Of a DNA stretch of 64,000 nt, positions 8,182 through 15,173 are shown in pieces. The translations under genes and the position numbers were made by a program. The DNA comes from Mucilaginibacter gotjawali (GTDB lineage Bacteria > Bacteroidota > Bacteroidia > Sphingobacteriales > Sphingobacteriaceae), in contig NZ_AP017313.1 of NCBI RefSeq assembly GCF_002355435.1, positions 5,456,001 to 5,520,000 of the forward strand, given 5' to 3'. Below the pieces are notes generated by a model. The model did not search any database, was not told the origin of the DNA, and saw nothing but the letters and a program-made list of their open reading frames with translations. Positions within the stretch are counted from its first letter, which is position 1. The number at the start of each line of letters is the position of its first letter.

Positions 8182-9770
8182 TTATTCTGTCAGCACCGTA
8201 AACTTAAAGTCCAGCGGTTCAAAATTACGAATGAGCTCATCGATAAAGCTTTGCCCCCATTTAACATAAAACAGGCCGAAATTTTCGTTACGTTCCTGCA
8301 GGCTGTCATGTGGGAAAAGATCAGCTTTGATATGTTCCACCTGTTCAAGCCGGGTATGGTAGTTTATTTTTTCGGCTTTTACCAGTTTCTTTTCCAGGTT
8401 CTCCATGGCATGTTTCAGCCGGGCCTGAACGGCGGCAGCAGAATTGGCCAGTGTTGGGTCGATTTTATGTGCGCGGAGTTTTATCTTCTCAAAAATGCAG
8501 GATAACTCCCTCCATTCTTCGGTTAAATTCAAAGTGTGTTCGCTATGTTTTTTAACCCAGTTGTTTTTGATGAGATCGGCGCTTTTAAACAACTCGGCAG
8601 GCGCCAGATCCATGCGGGTTATCTTTGCCGCAGTTTCCTTTGAGATGACGAGGCCGGAATTCCGCAGGATCAGTATCGGGAAGTCAACTTTATAATGATC
8701 AAAATTCGATTTCAGCTCCAGCCAGTAAACCACTTCGGCACCCCCGCCTACGTAGGCAATATTGGGTAAAATACATTCCTGGTATAAAGGGCGCATCACC
8801 ACGTTAGGGCTAAACCTTTCGGGGAATTCGCTGATCTCCTTCTTTAATTCCGCTTCTGTAAAACTGATCGCGCTGTTCAAAACCTGGTAGCGGTCGTTTT
8901 CAAAAACCAACCTTTCGCGCAACCCGTCCTGTAAATAAAAAAGTTTATTTCGCGCGGGTTTACCTGTATGTGTACGCCCAACTCCTGCAGTTTATCGTTG
9001 GTGGCGCTGATATTTTTAAAACTGTTTTGCTCGATTATATCGCGCTCCATTACCGGCGCGAACTGCTGCTTAAAACGGTGATCGTCAGCATCGATGATTA
9101 CTAATCCGTATTGCCCGAATAGCGCATTAACCAAATAACGGGTGGCATCAGCCAGTTTATCAAAACCGGCATAGGCATGTTCAACAATATCGGCCAGTTC
9201 ACCGGCATGATGATCGATCCCTAAAGCGCCTTTGTACTGGTTAAGCGCCTGCCGCATCGTATCTGGATTGATCCGCCCGGTAGCACCGGAGGCCTCGTAC
9301 CACCAATGCACTTTTTTACCGCCGATATGGGTATAATTGATCTCCGCAAAATCATGATCTTCGGACGCCATCCAATAAACCGGCACAAAGTTTTTAGCGG
9401 GGAATTTTTCTTTTAGCTGCCGCGATAACTTGATGGCGGTTACAATTTTGTAGATAAAATATAATGGGCCGGCAAAAATATTGAGCTGATGACCGGTGGT
9501 AATGGTGTAAGTGTCAGGCGATTTCAGCAGGGAAATATTATCCAGCACCTCAACCGGGTAATTATCCTGGTGTTGGTATTGTTCCAAAAGGATATCATGC
9601 AATAACTGGCGGTCGGCAACAACTGTTTTGTTTTTCAATAGCGCTGCAAAGCCATCCAAATCAGGCCGGTAACTATAAAATGGACGTAATTCCGGAAGAT
9701 CTTCCAGGTAATCAATAACCGTTTGTGAAAAATAACCGGTGTCTTTATAGTTTATACAGGCTGAGTCCAT
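8182..9770 (-). pseudogene. bshC: Bacillithiol biosynthesis cysteine-adding enzyme, frameshifted
   Basis: BshC attaches cysteine to glucosamine-malate, the last step of bacillithiol synthesis. The coding sequence is split into two frames. The 5' part (from ATG 9770, starting MDSACINYKDTGYF) runs in frame to about 8943. The 3' part, reading LRERLVFENDRYQVL onward, is in another frame and ends at 8182. The break sits at six A's (8937-8942; six T's in the mRNA). Adding one base restores a continuous protein of about 529 residues, the usual length, through a junction like NPREINFFYLQDGLRERL. The rest looks intact, so the cause is either a very recent mutation or a homopolymer sequencing error. 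An upstream in-frame ATG at 9896 lies in repeat sequence and is rejected. Confidence 0.88.
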
Positions 9771-9794
9771 CTTTTGATTTCGGAGTTCGGATGT

Positions 9795-10060
9795 TCGAAT
9801 TCGGATTGAAGCCAGAGGATATTCGAAACATTTTTCACCCTCTTTACGCGAAGCGAAGAGAGGGTGAACGAGCGCAGCGATGTTCGGGTGAGTCAACCCA
9901 GGCGGACATTACCGCCAATGCATATCGGCGAGTCTACTCACCCCGACGGCGCTACGCTGGTCGGGCCTCTATTCCGCAAGCGGTAAAGAGGGTTGTTGTT
10001 ATGGTCTTATATTTCGAATACTCAGGGCTTAAAAACACTTACTCGTTTTATCCTTTATGT
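9795..10060. repeat. Intergenic repeat cluster between bshC and rimO
   Basis: The 354-nt gap contains no supported gene. It holds several pairing words: accctctttacgcgaagcg followed by aagagagggtg, a gtgagtc/gactcac-type pair spanning 9888-9944, and a gacggcgctacgctggtcgg to ccgcaagcggtaaagaggg block at 9950-9995. The order is that of a long composite hairpin. The 112-codon open frame across it looks like a by-product of the repeat. Confidence 0.45.
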
Positions 10061-10124
10061 TAATGCAAAGCCCGAATTTAGATTTTTAAAATGCTAAAAC
10101 AGAAACCGGGCAGCTAAAAATGGT

Positions 10125-11459
10125 TTATTTTACAATATGTCCATAAAGGTCGAAGTCCTGGGCGGTATCTATCTTTACGTTTACAAAGCTGCCGATGGTG
10201 GCGTAATCAACTGTGGCGTCAATTAAAACTTCGTTATCCACCTCCGGCGAATCATACTCGGTACGGCCAACAAAATAGTTTCCGTCTTTCTTATCCACCA
10301 ACACTTTGTAGGTATTGCCTATCTTTTCCTGGTTTTTATCGAACGAAATGCCCTGCTGGATTTCCATAATGGCATCAGCACGCTGCTGTTTCACTTCGTC
10401 AGGCACATCATCAACCAGCGCATAAGCATGCGTTTTTTCTTCATGTGAATAGGTAAAGCAACCCAGTCGGTCAAATTGGGTTTCTTCCACCCATTGCTGC
10501 ATTTCTTCAAAATCCTGCTCTGTTTCGCCGGGGTAACCGGTGATCAGCGTGGTACGCATGGCAATGCCGGGTACTTTATCACGGATCTCGTTGACCAGGT
10601 CGATTGTTTTTTGTTTGGTGATGCCGCGGCGCATGGATTTCAGCATTGTATCGCTGATGTGCTGTAATGGCATATCCATGTATTTGCAGATGTTGTCGCG
10701 TTCATTCATCACCTCCAGGATCTCCATCGGGAAACCTGAGGGATACGCGTATTGCAGCCTGATCCATTCAATGCCATTCACATCCGAAAGTTTGCGCAGC
10801 AATTCGTCCAGGTTACGTTTGCCGTACAGGTCGAGGCCGTAATAGGTAAGGTCCTGGGCAATTAATATCAGTTCTTTAGTGCCGTTCTTGGCCAGATTTT
10901 GGGCGTCCTTCACCAATTGGTCAATCGGCTGGCTCAAATGCTTGCCACGCATCAATGGTATGGCGCAAAACGAGCAGGGGCGGTTACAACCTTCAGCTAT
11001 TTTAAAATAGGCGAAATGCTTTGGCGTAGTTAACAGGCGTTCGCCAATCAGTTCATGCTTATAATCAGCGCCGACAGAAATTAACAGGTTTTGCAGGTCA
11101 TTGGTACCAAACCAGCCATCAACGTTTGTGATTTCGGCTTCCAGTTCGGGCTTGTACCGTTCAGACAGGCAGCCGGTAACAATCACCTTCCCTACCTTGC
11201 CCTGGTCTTTTAACTCGCTGTATTGTAATATGGTATCGATAGATTCCTGTTTGGCATTATCAATAAAACCACAGGTGTTGATGACAATGATATCATCGCT
11301 TCCGGCTGTTTCCGATTCATGCACCACGTCAAAATGGTTGCCTTTCAGCTGCCCCATCAGGATCTCGGAGTCGTATATGTTTTTTGAGCAGCCCAACGTC
11401 ACCACGTTGATACGTGGTTTGCTTTTGGGTATTGGCTCGATGATTGATTTTGTTCTCAT
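10125..11459 (-). CDS. rimO: Ribosomal protein S12 methylthiotransferase RimO
   Basis: RimO is a radical-SAM enzyme that methylthiolates a conserved aspartate of ribosomal protein uS12. The 444-residue protein has the three N-terminal cluster cysteines of the methylthiotransferase domain (GCSKNIYDSE, NTCGFIDNA and TGCLSERY), the radical-SAM motif CNRPCSFCAIP (CxxxCxxC) and a C-terminal TRAM-like domain ending in DLYGHIVK. The IYDSE and GFID signatures and the short TRAM separate it from MiaB. It lies 97 nt downstream of ftsY on the same strand and ends the rpmB-rpmG-DUF4295-ftsY-rimO block. Confidence 0.95.
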   Translation of the reverse strand: MRTKSIIEPIPKSKPRINVVTLGCSKNIYDSEILMGQLKGNHFDVVHESETAGSDDIIVINTCGFIDNAKQESIDTILQYSELKDQGKVGKVIVTGCLSERYKPELEAEITNVDGWFGTNDLQNLLISVGADYKHELIGERLLTTPKHFAYFKIAEGCNRPCSFCAIPLMRGKHLSQPIDQLVKDAQNLAKNGTKELILIAQDLTYYGLDLYGKRNLDELLRKLSDVNGIEWIRLQYAYPSGFPMEILEVMNERDNICKYMDMPLQHISDTMLKSMRRGITKQKTIDLVNEIRDKVPGIAMRTTLITGYPGETEQDFEEMQQWVEETQFDRLGCFTYSHEEKTHAYALVDDVPDEVKQQRADAIMEIQQGISFDKNQEKIGNTYKVLVDKKDGNYFVGRTEYDSPEVDNEVLIDATVDYATIGSFVNVKIDTAQDFDLYGHIVK

Positions 11460-11467
11460 TGTTTCTC

Positions 11468-11562
11468 GGCAGCCCCCTCTAAATCTCCCCCGGTAGGGGA
11501 GACTTTAGCTGCACTCCTTTTTTAAGCCCTCCCTACCGGGGAGGGTTGGGTGGGGCTTATTG
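11468..11562. repeat. Inverted repeat between ftsY and rimO
   Basis: An agccccctctaaatctcccc-type left arm (from 11468) pairs imperfectly with ccctccctaccggggagg and gggtggggct on the right (to 11562). The cores cccccggtagggg and ccctaccgggg are also internally complementary. It fills most of the ftsY-rimO gap and overlaps the ftsY stop. It looks like a dispersed intergenic repeat rather than a promoter. Confidence 0.5.
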
Positions 11563-12522
11563 CTTAAACAGGCTATCCACAAACGCCTGCCGGTCAAACA
11601 ACTGCAGATCATTCATGCCTTCGCCAACCCCGATATATTTTACAGGAATTTTAAATTGATCAGAGATGCCTATCACTACACCGCCTTTTGCCGTGCCGTC
11701 AAGCTTGGTTAAAGCAAGTGCATTTACGGCAGTGGCTTCGGTAAATTGTTTGCATTGCTCGATGGCGTTTTGCCCGGTTGAAGCATCCAGTACCAGCAAG
11801 ATCTCATGCGGCGCGCCGGGTACCACCTTTTGCATCACGTTTTTGATCTTGGTGAGCTCGTTCATCAGGCCCACTTTATTGTGCAAACGACCTGCAGTAT
11901 CTATTATCGCCACATCATCGCCATTGGCCACCGCCGAGCGCAAAGTATCGTATGCTACAGAGGCCGGATCGGAACCCATGTCCTGCGCCACTACTTTTAC
12001 GCCTACACGCTCGCCCCAAAGCTGGATCTGTGAAACAGCTGCCGCACGGAAGGTATCCGCCGCGCCCAATACCACTTTACTGCCTGCCTGTTTTAATTTA
12101 TGCGCCAGTTTGCCAATAGTAGTAGTTTTACCCACGCCATTTACGCCCACCACCATAATTACATAGGGCTTATGACTGCCATATTCAAAATTATGAAAAT
12201 CGTTGCTGTTATTTTCGGCCAGGAGTTGCTGAATTTCATCCTTCAGCAATTTATTCAGTTCACCGGTACTTACATATTTATCGCGTAATACACGTGCCTG
12301 GATACGCTCAATGATCTTAAGGGTAGTTTTAACGCCTACGTCCGAAGTTACCAGCACTTCTTCCAGTTCGTCTAAAACGTCGTCGTCAACGGTTGATTTA
12401 CCGGCGATAACTTTAGTGATCTTTGAAAAAAAGTTATCCTTGGTTTTTTCCAAACCGGTATCCAGCGCCTCCTGTTCCTGTGGCGTGCTTTCCTTTTTTT
12501 TGAAAAAATCGAATAATCCCAT
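11557..12522 (-). CDS. ftsY: Signal recognition particle receptor FtsY
   Basis: FtsY is the SRP receptor GTPase that docks ribosome-nascent-chain complexes at the inner membrane. The 321-residue protein has the short N-terminal region usual in Bacteroidota instead of the long acidic domain of E. coli. The N domain (about 20-100) is followed by the G domain with GVNGVGKTTTIGKLA (G1), DTFRAAA, DTAGRLHN (G3), TKLDGTAKGG (G4) and a C-terminal GEGMNDLQLF. The start ATG at 12522 lies 8 nt from a long hairpin (12530-12635) that would be in its leader if ftsY is read through from the ribosomal genes. Confidence 0.96.
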   Translation of the reverse strand: MGLFDFFKKKESTPQEQEALDTGLEKTKDNFFSKITKVIAGKSTVDDDVLDELEEVLVTSDVGVKTTLKIIERIQARVLRDKYVSTGELNKLLKDEIQQLLAENNSNDFHNFEYGSHKPYVIMVVGVNGVGKTTTIGKLAHKLKQAGSKVVLGAADTFRAAAVSQIQLWGERVGVKVVAQDMGSDPASVAYDTLRSAVANGDDVAIIDTAGRLHNKVGLMNELTKIKNVMQKVVPGAPHEILLVLDASTGQNAIEQCKQFTEATAVNALALTKLDGTAKGGVVIGISDQFKIPVKYIGVGEGMNDLQLFDRQAFVDSLFKQ

Positions 12523-12529
12523 GTTTTTG

Positions 12530-12635
12530 ATGTGCGGATATGCGGATGTGCAAATGTGCAGATTTTAAATGGGCAGATGAATGGATGCGTTATTTTTATT
12601 CATTTGCACATCCGCACATTTGCATATCTGCACAT
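12530..12635. repeat. Word-built inverted repeat immediately upstream of ftsY
   Basis: The arms at 12530-12563 and 12602-12635 pair at 28 of 34 positions. Both are built of atgtgc/atatgc words 8 nt apart. Nearly all differences fall in the 2-nt spacers, where gg in one arm stands for aa in the other. In the ftsY-sense RNA this would be a long hairpin ending 7 nt before the start codon. Confidence 0.7.
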
Positions 12636-12692
12636 AAAAAAAGCCTTCTCGTAAAACAAGATGGCTTTTATATTTTGATCAAAATTACCGGA

Positions 12693-12854
12693 TTATAATT
12701 TCCCGGCAATCGCGTCTTTCACAAAATCGTTAGCAACGATCTGCTCTTTGAACGAGTAAGCACCTGTACGTGGTGATTTCACCATGGTGATTACTTTTGA
12801 ATAATCTTTGCCTTTACCTGCTACTTTCAGTGTTGCAACTACTTTCTTTGCCAT
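12693..12854 (-). CDS. DUF4295 family small basic protein
   Basis: A 53-residue gene, MAKKVVATLKVAGKGKDYSK to AIAGKL, matching the DUF4295 family that in Bacteroidota sits between rpmG and ftsY. It is rich in lysine and has the conserved segment MVKSPRTGAYSFKEQIV. I recall that a Flavobacterium ribosome structure assigned this family as a ribosomal protein (bL38), but this cannot be checked here. The constant neighbourhood with L28 and L33 fits that role. ATG 12854 is the natural start; rpmG ends 111 nt upstream across a small hairpin. Confidence 0.88.
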   Translation of the reverse strand: MAKKVVATLKVAGKGKDYSKVITMVKSPRTGAYSFKEQIVANDFVKDAIAGKL

Positions 12855-12878
12855 GTCTTTTTAATTATTGAGTTAGTG

Positions 12879-12902
12879 AACCTGCCTGTCGGCAGGCAGG
12901 TT
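12879..12902. repeat. Small perfect hairpin between rpmG and the DUF4295 gene
   Basis: The 9-bp arms aacctgcct (12879-12887) and aggcaggtt (12894-12902) close a 6-nt loop. No T-tract follows on the minus strand, so it is more likely a dispersed palindrome than a terminator. The rest of the gap has ttcaac/tcaacc words near 12930-12962. Confidence 0.55.
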
Positions 12903-12965
12903 AGTGAGGTGGTGATTTTATTGAACTTATTCAACCCAATCAACCATTCAACTTAATCAACCAAA

Positions 12966-13148
12966 TTATTTAATTTCCTTATGAACTGTTACTTTACGCA
13001 AAACCGGGTTGAATTTTTTCATTTCAAGCCTTTCGGTTGTGTTTTTCTTGTTCTTGGTGGTAATATAGCGGGACATACCAGGCATGCCGCTTGTTTTATG
13101 CTCGGTGCATTCTAAAATTACCTGAACCCTGTTGCCTTTCTTAGCCAT
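12966..13148 (-). CDS. rpmG: 50S ribosomal protein L33
   Basis: bL33, a 60-residue large-subunit protein, starting [17 protein letters not shown] and ending [11 protein letters not shown]-like ([11 protein letters not shown]). Only one cysteine is present, so this is the zinc-independent form lacking the CxxC pairs. The lysine-rich centre and the [16 protein letters not shown] segment are family-typical. It lies 95 nt downstream of rpmB on the same strand. Confidence 0.96.
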   Translation of the reverse strand: MAKKGNRVQVILECTEHKTSGMPGMSRYITTKNKKNTTERLEMKKFNPVLRKVTVHKEIK

Positions 13149-13243
13149 CTTTTTATTTATTGAATTAGTGATTTATTGAATTAGTGATTTGGGGCGTGGT
13201 TAAAATCTTAACTACTCACCATTCACCGCTCACAACTCACCTA

Positions 13244-13477
13244 CTAAATATACCCTTTTTTTACAAATTTATTGATACAGGCAGTGATCCCATTTTTGCT
13301 GATGGTTTTTACTGCTGATGTGGAAACCTTTAAGGTAATCCATTTATCTTCCTCAGGAATATAAAACTTCTTAAGTTTCAGGTTCGGATGGAATCTTCTT
13401 TTGGTCTTAACGTTTGAGTTAGAAACGTTATTTCCTACTAAAGATGCTTTTCCTGTTAAATCACAAATTCTTGACAT
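13244..13477 (-). CDS. rpmB: 50S ribosomal protein L28
   Basis: bL28, a 77-residue large-subunit protein. The N-terminus [19 protein letters not shown] and the [10 protein letters not shown] motif identify it. The second zinc cysteine is replaced (CDLTGK instead of CDLCGK), so it is the zinc-independent form, matching L33. It is the first gene of the minus-strand ribosomal block, and a candidate promoter lies 39-69 nt upstream. Confidence 0.96.
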   Translation of the reverse strand: MSRICDLTGKASLVGNNVSNSNVKTKRRFHPNLKLKKFYIPEEDKWITLKVSTSAVKTISKNGITACINKFVKKGYI

Positions 13478-13515
13478 GACAAATCTTTTTTAGCTCCTTT
13501 TCTCAAAAGAGTTTG

Positions 13516-13546
13516 CAAATATCAGGATTTTAAGTTGAATAGGCAA
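13516..13546 (-). promoter_or_regulatory. Candidate promoter of the rpmB block
   Basis: On the minus strand, TTG (13544-13546), 20 nt and GATATTTG (13516-13523) approximate the Bacteroidota pattern TTG-N19-TAnnTTTG with one mismatch. It lies 39 nt upstream of the rpmB start, a plausible leader length. Confidence 0.4.
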
Positions 13547-13762
13547 TAGTGATTTGAAAAATATTTTTAAAAAAGTCCGGAAGTTGGAAAAGTCCGGAAG
13601 TCCGGGAGAAACTACAGGTCACGTTTTTTGGAAAAACAGCCTTATTTATACAGAAATTGGATATGGTTCCAGATCTGGCTGACCGAAAATATACCGATCA
13701 GCTTAATTATTGTATACCGTGATTTGTTGTAAATTTTAAGAGTTCGCTATAATTGAACAATG

Positions 13763-13924
13763 TCATTTTTTCAAATGCTCTGGTAAGGGATGTTTACGCA
13801 AAAACGCAGCAGCCTTTTCTTCTTTTTTTATGAAAAAAGGTTCATCCGCATAACTCCTGACTTTATCGGTTACGATAATATTATATTCCTTTTCTTTAAT
13901 GGATGCTTTCTTGACTGTGGACAT
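13763..13924 (-). CDS. Small protein downstream of a broken DUF6934 gene
   Basis: A 53-codon frame, MSTVKKASIKEKEYNI to LPEHLKK, preceded by the purine-rich aaaggaaaggggttatt, a rare plausible ribosome-binding site here. It begins 35 nt after the stop of the DUF6934 fragment on the same strand, so the two look like a former two-gene unit. The composition is charged, with no membrane segment or signal peptide. I recognise no named family; the pairing resembles two-gene accessory modules such as toxin-antitoxin pairs, but that is inference. Whether it is still expressed is doubtful because its partner has lost its 5' half. Confidence 0.45.
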   Translation of the reverse strand: MSTVKKASIKEKEYNIIVTDKVRSYADEPFFIKKEEKAAAFLRKHPLPEHLKK

Positions 13925-13958
13925 AATAACCCCTTTCCTTTATCTCAAATATACCTCA

Positions 13959-14186
13959 TTATTTTCTTTTCACCAAAAATGCTTCATAATTTACGTTGAT
14001 CCTGAAATCCTGCCAGGAGTCGTCCTTATAACCCCAGACATCAAAATCCAGGCTGATTGCTTCCCATAATCGAGCAATTCCCATTTGATAAAGCCTTGTT
14101 CTGGCAGCAGTGCTGCTTTCAGCATAAATAAAATGATTGCCATAATGATCACAAAATGCATTAATAGTGTTAGCAACGGTGAAAGC
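13959..14186 (-). pseudogene. DUF6934-like gene, 3' half only
   Basis: The minus strand from 14186 to the TAA at 13959-13961 reads AFTVANTINAFCDHYGNHF, then IYAESSTAARTRLYQMGIAR, and ends YEAFLVKRK. This is the C-terminal half of the DUF6934 family, with its YAxxSTxARTRLYxMGI core. An in-frame stop at 14187-14189 and the absence of the N-terminal half show truncation. The break abuts, within a few bases, the truncated 5' end of a GNAT fragment on the opposite strand, at the sequence aagcttaagct. DUF6934 has no established function that I know of. Confidence 0.65.
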
Positions 14187-14324
14187 TTAAGCTCAATCGG
14201 TGTGATCGTTGACCCATTGGATGAAGATGCGGTTACCTTTTACAAAAAATTCGGATTTATCCTGCCGCCCTACTGCGGGAAGATGTTACTGCCAATAGCG
14301 GATGTGGCGTTATTGGGGTTGTGA
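14187..14324 (+). pseudogene. GNAT acetyltransferase, C-terminal fragment
   Basis: The plus strand reads SSIGVIVDPLDEDAVTFYKK, then FGFILPPYCGKMLLPIADVA, to a TGA. This fits the last strands and helix of a GNAT acetyltransferase of the type found in TacA-like toxin modules (DAxDEaAxxFYxKxGF, then LPMxxI). The acetyl-CoA binding loop and everything upstream are missing; codons before about 14187 do not resemble the family. It is therefore the remnant of a divergent neighbour of the DUF6934 gene. Confidence 0.55.
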
Positions 14325-14373
14325 TTTGCAGCTTGTTTTGGCATTGGCCAGGGCATTTAAATATTCAAACTAA

Positions 14374-14796
14374 CTACCTGGCATACTTGGCATTGATAAG
14401 CCCCTTTATGAATGCCATTAACGGAATATTGGATAATAGCACACCGTCCTTGTAAAAATGACCAAACTGGTCAAAGCAATATTCAGTTTGCTTTTCCTTA
14501 TAATTCAGGGTGATAACACCCCTGACATCGATGTTTTTGTACAGTTTTTCCTTCGTGAAGTATTTAAGCAGGCTATTTATTTCAAAAACAGCGTCAAAAT
14601 TATCCAATGATTTAGTTTGCTTTGTACTTTTGAAAGTATCCTTAAATTGATCACAGCCAACATCTACAATTGTTTCCGTATTAAAATCCTCCCATTCAAT
14701 TTTAACTGAAATCAGCTTTTTTGTTTGAGAGAAAGCTTTGCCGGTTATTAACGACAAGACTAATGGGAAGATGAAAAATAAGGTTTTGGCTTTCAT
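14374..14796 (-). CDS. Secreted hypothetical protein
   Basis: A 140-residue protein with a clear signal peptide, MKAKTLFFIFPLVLSLITG with cleavage near AFSQ (residue 24). The mature part is mixed alpha/beta, with cysteines at two positions (VGCDQF and TEYCFD) that could pair. No family is recognised. A perfect 8-bp palindrome lies 4 nt upstream of the start codon and may control it. It is transcribed away from acs, so the two share a divergent control region. Confidence 0.6.
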   Translation of the reverse strand: MKAKTLFFIFPLVLSLITGKAFSQTKKLISVKIEWEDFNTETIVDVGCDQFKDTFKSTKQTKSLDNFDAVFEINSLLKYFTKEKLYKNIDVRGVITLNYKEKQTEYCFDQFGHFYKDGVLLSNIPLMAFIKGLINAKYAR

Positions 14797-14799
14797 TTA

Positions 14800-14823
14800 T
14801 TCGATATGAAACATTATATCGAA
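14800..14823. promoter_or_regulatory. Palindrome at the start of the secreted hypothetical gene
   Basis: Perfect arms ttcgatat (14800-14807) and atatcgaa (14816-14823) are separated by 8 nt. The site ends 4 nt before the start codon of the minus-strand gene. It could be an operator or an RNA hairpin covering the start. Confidence 0.45.
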
Positions 14824-14904
14824 TATAGCGTCTTTTTTTTACAATCTGGAATATTGCCCAGAAAAACACAAAAAACCACTCACAAAATATTGTCAGCACT
14901 CAAA

Positions 14905-14933
14905 TTGCTAATTATCAATATTTTATATCTTTG
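14905..14933 (+). promoter_or_regulatory. Candidate acs promoter with a long leader
   Basis: TTG (14905-14907), 18 nt and TATCTTTG (14926-14933) match the Bacteroidota sigma-A pattern. Transcription starting near 14940 would give a leader of about 230 nt before acs. The leader contains pairing segments such as aggcaa/ttgcct around 15006-15033. The gap has no other gene. Confidence 0.55.
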
Positions 14934-15173
14934 CTGCAGGGTGTTGTACGTGTTGCGCAAGGCAACAAATTTCTACTCCAACCCCTGATATTCCATAGGC
15001 TGAAAAGGCAATCGTCTATGAACTTTTGCCTATAGTAATTACACTGGATTATTTTTAGACGGGTATCCGGAGAAAAGCAACCGGTGGACTTTTTAAATTA
15101 TTTTAAAAAGTATTGTTTTATTGCCCTGTTAATACAAAAATTACTAATTTACGCCCACCAATTATTGTATAAA

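Noticed and set aside
9725-10063. 112-codon open frame between bshC and rimO
   Set aside because: It starts in antisense to bshC and runs through a repeat cluster; the translation is unlike a protein.
13790-13999. 69-codon plus-strand frame
   Set aside because: It overlaps the better-supported minus-strand small gene and the DUF6934 fragment; it is Phe-rich shadow translation.
13991-14176. 61-codon minus-strand frame
   Set aside because: The DUF6934 reading is in a different frame of the same strand, so this is a frame shadow.
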